NCBI GenBank assembly: GCA_015065765.1
Contig: SVPP01000003.1
Coordinates: 62,001 to 126,000, forward strand
DNA length: 64,000 nt
Direction of reading: 5' to 3'
From: Oscillospiraceae bacterium
Lineage (GTDB): Bacteria > Bacillota > Clostridia > Oscillospirales > Acutalibacteraceae
Part shown: in pieces, positions 27,022 through 34,147 of the stretch
Layout: each line of letters begins with the position of its first letter
Numbering within the stretch: the first letter of the stretch is position 1
Translations under genes and position numbers: made by a program
The notes under the pieces: model-generated
The model's input: only the letters and a program-made list of their open reading frames with translations
Databases searched by the model: none
What the model was told of the DNA's origin: nothing

Positions 27022-27711
27022 ATGTCTGATAAAAAGTTTATGAGTCCCCGCGAAAAAGATTATTTTGACAGAGTTCACACATGGGGTATTCTGTGGACAA
27101 TCGGTGCAGTGCTGGTGATGCTCAGTATTCCCGTTCTTATCTGTATCAAACTTGATGTTCTTCCTCAGACAGATGCACTCAAATTTGTTCTTCCCAAGCT
27201 TATGGGACTTTATTGGCTCACTGCAATCGTTGAGGTTATCGCTTATGTTCCCATGCTCGGTGCAGGTGGTACATACCTTTCATTCGTTACAGGTAACATT
27301 TCAAACCTTAAATTACCTGTAGGTCTTAATGCCATGAATACGGCGAAGGTAAAAGCAAATACTGAAGAAGGCGAGGTTATTTCAACAATCGCAATCGGTG
27401 TATCTGCTATCGTGACAACAGTAATTATTGCAGCAGGCGTTGTGATTTTCTCAATTTTTGTAAAGCCTGAGGTTCTTCAGTCACCTGCAATCAAGCCTGC
27501 TTTTGACTTTGTTCTTCCCGCACTTTTTGGTGCATTGGCTGCAAGCTACTTTGAAAAATACTGGAAGCTTGTTATCGTTGCAGTTCTTGCAGGTATGCTT
27601 GTTCTTCAGTTTATCGACGCTTCAATGGGCGCAGGTACACTTATGTTTATCACAATCGTTGTTGCATGTGCAGCAGGTATTGTTATGCACAAGCTTAAAT
27701 GGCTTAAGTAA
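27022..27711 (+). CDS. Partner membrane protein of the DUF5058-family gene
   Basis: A 229-residue protein with about six hydrophobic segments and a charged cytoplasmic N-terminus (SPREKDYFDRVHTWG). It has small-residue-rich helices such as STIAIGVSAIVTTVIIAAG and a loop MLGAGGTYLSFVTGN typical of transporters. I know it only as an uncharacterised neighbour of DUF5058 proteins. It begins 3 bases after its partner and is followed after 9 bases by rpe. Confidence 0.72.
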   Translation: MSDKKFMSPREKDYFDRVHTWGILWTIGAVLVMLSIPVLICIKLDVLPQTDALKFVLPKLMGLYWLTAIVEVIAYVPMLGAGGTYLSFVTGNISNLKLPVGLNAMNTAKVKANTEEGEVISTIAIGVSAIVTTVIIAAGVVIFSIFVKPEVLQSPAIKPAFDFVLPALFGALAASYFEKYWKLVIVAVLAGMLVLQFIDASMGAGTLMFITIVVACAAGIVMHKLKWLK

Positions 27712-27720
27712 GGATTTTTA

Positions 27721-28389
27721 ATGATGATTAAAATTTCACCATCAATGCTTTCATGTGATTTTTCAAAAATCGGTGAGGAGGCAGAGAAAATTGCACAGGC
27801 AGGGGCAGATATGCTCCACCTTGATGTAATGGACGGACATTTTGTTCCAAACATTACTTTCGGGGCTCCTGTAATAAAATCAATCAGAAACAGAAGTGAC
27901 ATTGTTTTTGATGTCCACCTGATGATTTCTGATCCTCTTAAATATGCTGAGGCTTTTATAAAAGCAGGAGCAGACATTCTCACATTTCATGTCGAGAGTG
28001 ACAGTGATGTAAAAGTGACAATTGACAAAATCAGATCCCTTTCATGCAAAGTCGGTCTGAGTGTAAAACCTAACACTCCTGTTGAAGAAGTTTTTCCTTA
28101 TCTTGACGTCATTGATATGGTGCTCATAATGACTGTTGAGCCGGGCTTCGGCGGTCAGAGCTTTATGAGCGGGATGACGGAAAAAATCTCCCTTCTTAAA
28201 AAGAAACTTCTTGAAACAGGAAAAACCGTCGACATTCAGGTCGACGGCGGAATAAACGAAGAAACAGTTGCAGTTGCCGCACAGGCAGGCGCAAATGTTT
28301 TCGTTGCAGGCAGTGCAGTTTTCGGTGCGGAGAGTTACAAAGAAGCAATTTCTTTACTTCGCAGAAATGCCGAAATTTGCTGTCTTTAA
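27721..28389 (+). CDS. rpe: Ribulose-phosphate 3-epimerase
   Basis: Interconverts ribulose 5-phosphate and xylulose 5-phosphate in the pentose phosphate pathway. The 222-residue TIM barrel shows ISPSMLSCDF at the start, HLDVMDGHFVPN near 36, MTVEPGFGGQ near 138 and the phosphate-binding VDGGIN near 175. It follows the DUF5058 pair by 9 bases, probably on the same transcript. Its last 36 bases overlap the mecA-like gene on the other strand. rpe is more often found with rsgA or the PASTA-kinase cluster in Firmicutes; here that context is absent. Confidence 0.96.
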   Translation: MMIKISPSMLSCDFSKIGEEAEKIAQAGADMLHLDVMDGHFVPNITFGAPVIKSIRNRSDIVFDVHLMISDPLKYAEAFIKAGADILTFHVESDSDVKVTIDKIRSLSCKVGLSVKPNTPVEEVFPYLDVIDMVLIMTVEPGFGGQSFMSGMTEKISLLKKKLLETGKTVDIQVDGGINEETVAVAAQAGANVFVAGSAVFGAESYKEAISLLRRNAEICCL

Positions 28390-28893
28390 ATTCCAATGCT
28401 CTTTTGTAATCTCTGCCGCAAGCTTGCCTTCGCGGCAGGGATGAGAGTATTCACTGAACTTTATTTTAGTTTTCAGTCTGTCATCAAAGGCAGTAATCAG
28501 ACGGAATTTCCCTTTGTTGTCTGAATATAAATCCCCGTAAAGCATATCCTCTTTCATAGAGGAGAAAAGGTCAATAACATTATCTATTGAATCAAACTCG
28601 TAAACGTTTTCCCTTTCTGATATGACTGCTTTTATGCTCTGAGGGATATCGTTTACGGTGAAAAATATTACGCAACCACCGTGGTCAAGAGGCATAGTTT
28701 CAATAGTCATGTTGCAGGACGGATTAATATCACGTCCGAGCTCGTGACGTGCTTTATCGAGAATAGTCCAGATTACACGGCGTGTTTCAATGTTTGAGTA
28801 ATCCATGCTGTCGTATGTAATGTCAAGTTCTGACATGTCAGAGCGTGTCAGCTCAACAATAATTTTTGATATATTCGGCGAATTGATTTTCAT
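28354..28893 (-). CDS. MecA-like ClpC adaptor protein
   Basis: A 179-residue protein resembling MecA, the adaptor that delivers substrates to ClpCP protease. The N-terminal domain has the family pattern (SDMSELDITYDSMDY near 18, the helix TRRVIWTILDKARHELG near 36, then NMTIETMP and GGCVIFFT). After a linker, the C-terminal half (YEFDSIDNVIDLFSS near 100 and a LKTKIKFSEYSHPC end) matches the ClpC-binding region. Divergent, so I give no symbol. It overlaps the 3' end of rpe by 36 bases, tail to tail. Confidence 0.78.
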   Translation of the reverse strand: MKINSPNISKIIVELTRSDMSELDITYDSMDYSNIETRRVIWTILDKARHELGRDINPSCNMTIETMPLDHGGCVIFFTVNDIPQSIKAVISERENVYEFDSIDNVIDLFSSMKEDMLYGDLYSDNKGKFRLITAFDDRLKTKIKFSEYSHPCREGKLAAEITKEHWNLKTANFGISAK

Positions 28894-28920
28894 TTTGGAA
28901 GCACCTCGCTTGATATTTTT

Positions 28921-28949
28921 CTTCTAATACTATGATATACTTAAGTCAA
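28921..28949. promoter_or_regulatory. Divergent promoter region of mecA-like gene and small membrane gene
   Basis: Plus strand: an extended -10 TGATATACT (28933-28941) without a well-spaced -35. Minus strand: TTGACT (28949-28944), 17 bases, TAGAAG (28926-28921), a weak -10. The two overlap. Confidence 0.4.
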
Positions 28950-28989
28950 GCAGTGTGCAATGCAAAATTTTTTCCAAGGAGGGATAATC

Positions 28990-29232
28990 ATGGCAAAGAA
29001 AAAAGAAACGGCACCGCCGCTTAGTAAAAACAGAAAAAGTTTTTATGATTTCCGCAAGGATTATCCCGGTTCAGCTTATTCCCGTATGAGGGAAAAGGAT
29101 TCATCAGAAATCTATGATACAAAAGGAAAAATCAAACTGGCTCTGAAAATTCTCGGAGTTGTTGTTCTTTTTTTACTCGCGTATTTTGTAACATATTTGC
29201 TTCTCGAAATTTCACATCAACCGATAGGATGA
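28990..29232 (+). CDS. Small basic membrane protein, uncharacterised
   Basis: An 80-residue protein with a basic N-terminal half and one membrane helix at about 51-72 (ALKILGVVVLFLLAYFVTYLLL). ATG 28990 follows AAGGAGGG at good spacing; the longer in-frame start at 28960 has no ribosome site. It ends 6 bases before the amylase gene and may serve partly to couple its translation. No family recognised. Confidence 0.65.
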   Translation: MAKKKETAPPLSKNRKSFYDFRKDYPGSAYSRMREKDSSEIYDTKGKIKLALKILGVVVLFLLAYFVTYLLLEISHQPIG

Positions 29233-29238
29233 TTTAAC

Positions 29239-31101
29239 TTGTATATACCTTATAATTCAAGAAAAGACTACCACAAAAGTAAGTTCGGTGCTGTCGAAGA
29301 AGGAACAGAAATTGTTTTCCGAATTGTCATGCCGAGAAATTTTTCAGTCAGCGGAGCATTCCTTGCTGTGAAAGAGGAATTCAGCCAGGAAAAACAACTC
29401 ATTCCCATGCAGTGGGAACGCATGCAGGGTGACAGCGAAGAATGGTGGAGAGTGGAGTTTACACCCTCCAAAGCAGGCTTATATTTTTACCATTTTGAAT
29501 ATGACACTCCTTTTGGTCGGAGTGTCATTCTTCTTCACAGGGAAGGATACGGTATTCCCAATACACCGGGCAGAGATTGGCAGCTTACAGTATATGAAAA
29601 AGGCTTTATAGCTCCGTCAAAATTCAAAGGCGGTATAATTTATCAGATTTTCCCTGATAGATTCGCTTTTTCGGGGAAAGATAAAAAGGGTGTTCCGTCT
29701 TACAGAATTCTTCGCAGTGACAGAGAGAACGAGCCTTATTGGAAACCCGATGAAAACGGAATTACTCTCAATAACGACTTTTTCGGCGGAGATCTTGAGG
29801 GAATAAGGCAGAAGCTTGATTATCTTGAAGACTTAGGCGTTACATGCATTTATCTCAATCCCATTTTCAGGGCTCATTCAAATCATCGCTATGACACAGG
29901 TGACTATCTTTCGATTGATCCGCTTTTAGGTGATGAAAAGGATTTTAAGCGTTTGTGCAGTGATGCAAAGAAAAAGGGGATTTCGATAATTCTTGACGGT
30001 GTTTTCAGCCATACAGGCGATGATAGCGTGTATTTTAATAAGTATTCAAACTACCCCTCTTCGGGTGCATATCAATCAAAAGAATCGCCATATTATAACT
30101 GGTACAAGTTCAGAAATTTTCCTGAAGACTACGAATGCTGGTGGGGGATAAAAATTCTTCCCGAGGTAACTGAAGAAAATGAAGATTTCCTGCAGTTCAT
30201 TACAGATGAAAACGGTGTTCTGAGAAAATGGATGAAGTTAGGTGCAGACGGCTGGAGACTTGACGTTGCAGACGAGCTTCCCGATATTTTCCTTGACAGA
30301 CTGAGAGAAGCGGTAAAGGCTGAAAAAAGTGATGCCCTTATTCTCGGCGAAGTGTGGGAAGATGCGTCGAATAAAGTGAGTTATTCTGTCAGAAGAAGAT
30401 ATCTTCTGGGCAGACAGCTTGACAGCGTAATGAACTATCCCTTTGCAGATGCAATAATCAGATTTGTAAGAACAGGAGATACCTCATCTTTCAGCGAAAC
30501 TGTAATGACTGTTCTTGAGAATTACCCAAAAACAGTGGTTGATGTTCTGATGAATCACATCGGCTCCCATGATACAATGCGTATTATCAATGCCCTTGCA
30601 GGCGAAAGCTTAATGAACAAACCAAGGTCATGGCAGTCAGGTAAAAAACTGAGTGATGAAAGCTATGAAAAGGGTATAAAGCTTGTAAAATTAGCATCTG
30701 CCATTCAGTTTACACTTCCCGGTATTCCTTCAATCTACTATGGCGATGAAATCGGTATGCAGGGCTATGCGGACCCCTTTAACAGAGGTTGCTTCATAGA
30801 AGAGAATGCAGAAGAATCTCTTCTCTCTCATTACAGAAAGTTAGGCGAAATCAGAAAAAATAATTCTTGCTTCAAGGAAGGAAATTTCAGATTTGTAAGC
30901 TGTGAGAGAGCGTGTATAGCATATGTGAGAGAGGATGAAAATGCGTCTCTTCTTGTTATTGCCAACAGAAATGAAACAGATATAGAGTATTATCTTCATG
31001 AGGAATGGCATTCATCAGAAGTTATTCTGGGTGAAGGAGAGAGCTCTTATTTTATAAAAGTACCTGCCATGAGTGCAGTGATTTTAAAAAAATCACATTG
31101 A
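29239..31101 (+). CDS. GH13 alpha-amylase family hydrolase (neopullulanase/cyclodextrinase-like)
   Basis: A 620-residue glucan hydrolase. Residues 1-120 form a beta-sandwich N-domain; the barrel follows with YLNPIFRAHSNHRYDT near 204, DGVFSHTGDD near 254, the nucleophile block GWRLDVAD near 337 (Asp 342), the acid/base LGEVWE near 368 and NHIGSHDT near 438. All three catalytic carboxylates are present. The N-domain and lack of a signal peptide suggest a cytoplasmic enzyme that cuts imported maltodextrins or cyclodextrins. The start appears to be TTG 29239 with a weak AGGATG site, so it may be coupled to the small gene before it. Confidence 0.88.
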   Translation: MYIPYNSRKDYHKSKFGAVEEGTEIVFRIVMPRNFSVSGAFLAVKEEFSQEKQLIPMQWERMQGDSEEWWRVEFTPSKAGLYFYHFEYDTPFGRSVILLHREGYGIPNTPGRDWQLTVYEKGFIAPSKFKGGIIYQIFPDRFAFSGKDKKGVPSYRILRSDRENEPYWKPDENGITLNNDFFGGDLEGIRQKLDYLEDLGVTCIYLNPIFRAHSNHRYDTGDYLSIDPLLGDEKDFKRLCSDAKKKGISIILDGVFSHTGDDSVYFNKYSNYPSSGAYQSKESPYYNWYKFRNFPEDYECWWGIKILPEVTEENEDFLQFITDENGVLRKWMKLGADGWRLDVADELPDIFLDRLREAVKAEKSDALILGEVWEDASNKVSYSVRRRYLLGRQLDSVMNYPFADAIIRFVRTGDTSSFSETVMTVLENYPKTVVDVLMNHIGSHDTMRIINALAGESLMNKPRSWQSGKKLSDESYEKGIKLVKLASAIQFTLPGIPSIYYGDEIGMQGYADPFNRGCFIEENAEESLLSHYRKLGEIRKNNSCFKEGNFRFVSCERACIAYVREDENASLLVIANRNETDIEYYLHEEWHSSEVILGEGESSYFIKVPAMSAVILKKSH

Positions 31102-31126
31102 CATAAAGTGTCAATTAGTGTATAAT
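31098..31126 (+). promoter_or_regulatory. Consensus promoter with palindromic operator, tarI-tarJ-dnaA operon
   Basis: TTGACA (31098-31103), 17 bases, TATAAT (31121-31126), a perfect sigma-A match; the -35 overlaps the amylase stop codon. TTGACA and TGTCAA (31109-31114) form a perfect inverted repeat with a 5-base gap that covers the -35 box, a likely regulator site. Confidence 0.85.
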
Positions 31127-31162
31127 AATTATCCCTAATTTCAGCAGAAAGGATATGATTAA

Positions 31163-31870
31163 ATGAATATTGCAGTAATTCTTGCAGGCGGAACAGGTAG
31201 CCGTATGGGCATGGTTGACAGACCTAAGCAGTTTATCGAAATTTACGGTAAGCCCGTTGTTATCCACACAATTGAAGCCTTTGAAATTAACGAAAACATT
31301 GATGCAATATGCGTTATCTGCACAAAGGAATGGCAGGAAGACCTTTCTATCTGGATTAAGGAATATGATATCCGCAAGGTGCGCTGGATAGGTGACGCAG
31401 GAAAAACGAGACAGGAGTCATCACTTAACGCTCTTAATGCGATTCAGGCTGATGCAAATGATGATGACATTATCATTATTCATGACTCTGCCCGTCCCCT
31501 TATTTCACAGCGTATTATCAACGAAAACATCGAGAAGGTAAAGGAATACGGTGCTTGCGATACTGTTATTCCTGCACAGGACACAATCATTCGTTCGGTT
31601 GACGGCGAGCATCTTGAGTCAATTCCTGTAAGACGTGAGCTTTATCTCGGTCAGACTCCTCAGTCTTTCAGACATTCAATTGTGAGAAAAGCCTATGATG
31701 ATTATTTTGCTCTTCCCGAGAACGAAAGACCTGTTATGACTGATGACTGCGGACTGGTGCTTGCAAGCGGTGCAGAAATCGGCATGGCAATGGGCGATAA
31801 GCTGAACATGAAGATGACGACTATGGAAGATTTGCTTCTCATAAAGTCAATTGTCAGAACTTCGAGGTGA
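31163..31870 (+). CDS. tarI: D-ribitol-5-phosphate cytidylyltransferase (TarI/IspD family)
   Basis: Joins CTP and ribitol 5-phosphate to give CDP-ribitol for teichoic-acid-type polymers. The 235 residues have LAGGTGSRMG near 7, RPKQF near 20, HDSARPLIS near 109 and TDDCGLV near 193. The sequence class is shared with IspD of isoprenoid synthesis, but the directly following TarJ-type dehydrogenase and TagB-like transferase argue for TarI. It starts 37 bases after a consensus promoter. Its stop lies in the GAGGTGA ribosome site of tarJ. Confidence 0.88.
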   Translation: MNIAVILAGGTGSRMGMVDRPKQFIEIYGKPVVIHTIEAFEINENIDAICVICTKEWQEDLSIWIKEYDIRKVRWIGDAGKTRQESSLNALNAIQADANDDDIIIIHDSARPLISQRIINENIEKVKEYGACDTVIPAQDTIIRSVDGEHLESIPVRRELYLGQTPQSFRHSIVRKAYDDYFALPENERPVMTDDCGLVLASGAEIGMAMGDKLNMKMTTMEDLLLIKSIVRTSR

Positions 31871-31876
31871 CAAACA

Positions 31877-32917
31877 GTGTTTGTAAAAAGCTACAAAATC
31901 ACAGAGCCTAAATGTTTTGAGATTTTCGTTGAAGATATTGAGGAGGATAAGGTACTTGTCCGTCCTGAATATCTTGCGGTGTGTAAGGCTGATATCAGGT
32001 ATTATCTTGGTATGCGTGACAGAACGGTTCTGAAAAGAAAGTTCCCCATGAGCCTTGTCCATGAGGGCATCGGCACTGTAGCGAGGGACAGAAGCGGTAA
32101 TTTTCATGCAGGTCAGAGAGTTGTTATGATTCCTTGTGAAAAGGCTGAGTGCGACGGCACAAAATGCACTACCTGTGTGAGAATGTATGATTATCTGCGC
32201 GATAATTATTGCCCTAAGTCAAAATTCCGCTCAAGCAATGCAGATGGCTTCAGTAAAGAACTGATTAACATGGACAGCAGCTACATTCTTCCCATTCCCG
32301 ATGAAATCGGTGTAGAGGCAGTGTTCTCCGAACTGATTTCCGTAGGATGTTGCGCTATGAGAAGGGCTGATTTATGGAACAAAAAGACAGAAGAAATTTC
32401 TGTCTGGGGCGATGGAATAATGGGTTACATTATTGCTCTTGTTGCTCATTATGGTCTGGGTGCAAAGGTGAATGTTGTAGGCGTAAACAAGGAAAAGCTT
32501 AAAATGTTTGATTTTGCAGAAAACTTCCTTGCATCTGATGTTGAAGCTCTTCCCAAAACTTCAGCTTGTATTGAGGCGGTAGGCGGAAATAATTCTGCCA
32601 TTGCAATCAATCAGGCAATTGATGCTTCTCTTTCAGGCGGTACAATTGTTCTTTGCGGTGTGTCAGGTGAAAATGCCCCAATCAACACACGGTTGGTTCT
32701 TGAAAAAGGACTTTCTCTGCTTGGTTCAACAAGGTCTGATATTGAGGATTTTGAAAAAGCACTTGAACTTCTTTCAATTCCTGATTTCAGAGAAAAAATC
32801 CTTCGCCTTGTAGAAGGCATTGATGTTGTGGATGACATCAGAAAATACTATGAAGCTTTTGAAAATGCTTCACGCTCCGATTCCCTCGGTAAAAGAATCA
32901 TTAAATTAGTCTTTTAG
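31877..32917 (+). CDS. tarJ: Ribulose-5-phosphate reductase (TarJ-type alcohol dehydrogenase)
   Basis: Reduces ribulose 5-phosphate to ribitol 5-phosphate with NADPH, feeding TarI. The 346-residue zinc-type medium-chain dehydrogenase has VCKADIRYYLG near 37, HEGIGTV near 66, a CDGTKCTTC segment near 98 and a nucleotide-binding block VWGDGIMGYIIAL near 177. The TarI-TarJ pairing is diagnostic. GTG 31877 starts seven bases after GAGGTG. AGGAGG for the next gene lies directly behind the stop. Confidence 0.9.
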   Translation: MFVKSYKITEPKCFEIFVEDIEEDKVLVRPEYLAVCKADIRYYLGMRDRTVLKRKFPMSLVHEGIGTVARDRSGNFHAGQRVVMIPCEKAECDGTKCTTCVRMYDYLRDNYCPKSKFRSSNADGFSKELINMDSSYILPIPDEIGVEAVFSELISVGCCAMRRADLWNKKTEEISVWGDGIMGYIIALVAHYGLGAKVNVVGVNKEKLKMFDFAENFLASDVEALPKTSACIEAVGGNNSAIAINQAIDASLSGGTIVLCGVSGENAPINTRLVLEKGLSLLGSTRSDIEDFEKALELLSIPDFREKILRLVEGIDVVDDIRKYYEAFENASRSDSLGKRIIKLVF

Positions 32918-32918
32918 C

Positions 32919-32934
32919 AGGAGGTAATTTTACG
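32919..32934 (+). promoter_or_regulatory. Strong ribosome site followed by an ACG codon
   Basis: AGGAGG (32919-32924) is followed at seven bases by ACG (32932-32934), in frame with the long reading frame behind it. No ATG, GTG or TTG lies in that frame until GTG 33055, so ACG seems to be the start. Confidence 0.6.
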
Positions 32935-34146
32935 GGCACTTTTTTCACAAAGCTGAAAGCTTTTATAAAAAAACGCGTAAAAAGATTTCTTTACAAAAAA
33001 TTCGCACCATGTATTTATAATTTTTATTCCCGCAAACCGATAAATGAAAAACTTGTGATTTTTGCCGATTCTTCAGCGTCTCTTCTGCCTGATAACATGA
33101 CAGAAATTTATGAGAGGTTGTCGGAAGAAGGCTATGAGACAAGGCTTTTTCTGAAAAGAAAATCATCGAAGAAATGGTATAAAGATAAGGTTTATGAAAT
33201 TATAAATGCCTACAGATTTACAAAGTATTATGCTCAGTGCAAGGCATTAGTCCTTACTGATTATTACTATTACGCATATGCAAACAAGCCAAGAAAAGGA
33301 CAGCAGGTAATTCAGCTCTGGCATGGTTGTGGTGCTTTTAAAAAATGGGGTTATTCCACGGTTGACCTTGAATGGGGAGCAGACAGAAAGTCTCTTGAAG
33401 AGTATCCCATTCACAACACATACACTTATGTTACCGTGTCATCTGAGAAGGTAAAGAAATTTTACGCAGAAGCTTTTAACTGTGACGAAAGAATTATTCA
33501 TGCAGACGGTGTGCCCAGGACAGACAAATATTTTGATGAAAATTATGTGTCCTCAGCAAAAGAAAAAATTCTTGAAAAATATCCCGAAATCGGCGAGAGA
33601 AAAATAATTCTCTATTCGCCAACATTCCGAGGCTCTTCAAAGAAAAAGGCAAATTTTGTCAACATGATTGATTTCCTTTATCTTAAGAGTAAACTCAGTG
33701 ACGATTATGTAATTTTAGTAAAGCTTCATCCTTTTATCAGGAAAGGAATGAATTTGTCCCAGAATCTTAAAGAGATATACTCAGACTTTGTTTTTGATAT
33801 TTCAAGGTCTGTTCCCATTGACGATGCTATGTGTGCTTCCGATATGGTGATTACAGATTATTCATCTCTCATTTTTGAGTATGCATTGCTTTCGCGTCCT
33901 ATGCTGTTTTTTGCATATGACCTTCAGCAGTATGACAGGGAAAGAAGCTTTTATTTTGACTACGAAAATTTTGTCCCCGGTGATATAGTGAAAAATACCG
34001 AGGAAATTTATCTTGCAATCAGAAAAAATGAAAAGACCTTTGATAAGGAAAAGGTAGAAAAATTCAGGACGGAATTTATGAGTGCTTGTGACGGAAAAAG
34101 CACAAGCAGAATAATAAATATTATTAGGAAAGGGAAAGATAACTGA
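32932..34146 (+). CDS. CDP-glycerol/ribitol glycerophosphotransferase-like protein (TagB/TarF family)
   Basis: Probably transfers glycerol- or ribitol-phosphate units from a CDP-polyol to a wall polymer or its lipid carrier. The 404 residues (counting from ACG 32932) begin with a basic amphipathic helix (FIKKRVKRFLYKKF), as in membrane-associated family members. LWHGCGAFKKWG near 130, YSPTFRGS near 225, VKLHPF near 262 and ITDYSSLIFEYALLSRP near 306 are the glycosyltransferase-B signatures. The only ordinary start, GTG 33055, has no ribosome site and would remove the helix. One base separates its stop from the dnaA start. Confidence 0.82.
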   Translation, partial: TGTFFTKLKAFIKKRVKRFLYKKFAPCIYNFYSRKPINEKLVIFADSSASLLPDNMTEIYERLSEEGYETRLFLKRKSSKKWYKDKVYEIINAYRFTKYYAQCKALVLTDYYYYAYANKPRKGQQVIQLWHGCGAFKKWGYSTVDLEWGADRKSLEEYPIHNTYTYVTVSSEKVKKFYAEAFNCDERIIHADGVPRTDKYFDENYVSSAKEKILEKYPEIGERKIILYSPTFRGSSKKKANFVNMIDFLYLKSKLSDDYVILVKLHPFIRKGMNLSQNLKEIYSDFVFDISRSVPIDDAMCASDMVITDYSSLIFEYALLSRPMLFFAYDLQQYDRERSFYFDYENFVPGDIVKNTEEIYLAIRKNEKTFDKEKVEKFRTEFMSACDGKSTSRIINIIRKGKDN

Positions 34147-34147
34147 T

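Noticed and set aside
31260-31268. DnaA box TTATCCACA inside tarI, near dnaA
   Set aside because: A single copy within coding sequence; others at 41895 and 42273 are also isolated in genes. No cluster or AT-rich unwinding region, so not an origin.
31163-31870. Call of this gene as ispD (isoprenoid synthesis)
   Set aside because: The sequence class fits both, but the following TarJ-type reductase and TagB-like transferase make TarI more likely.
33055-34146. Short form of the TagB-like protein starting at GTG 33055
   Set aside because: No ribosome site there, and it removes the family's N-terminal helix, while AGGAGG stands in front of the longer frame.
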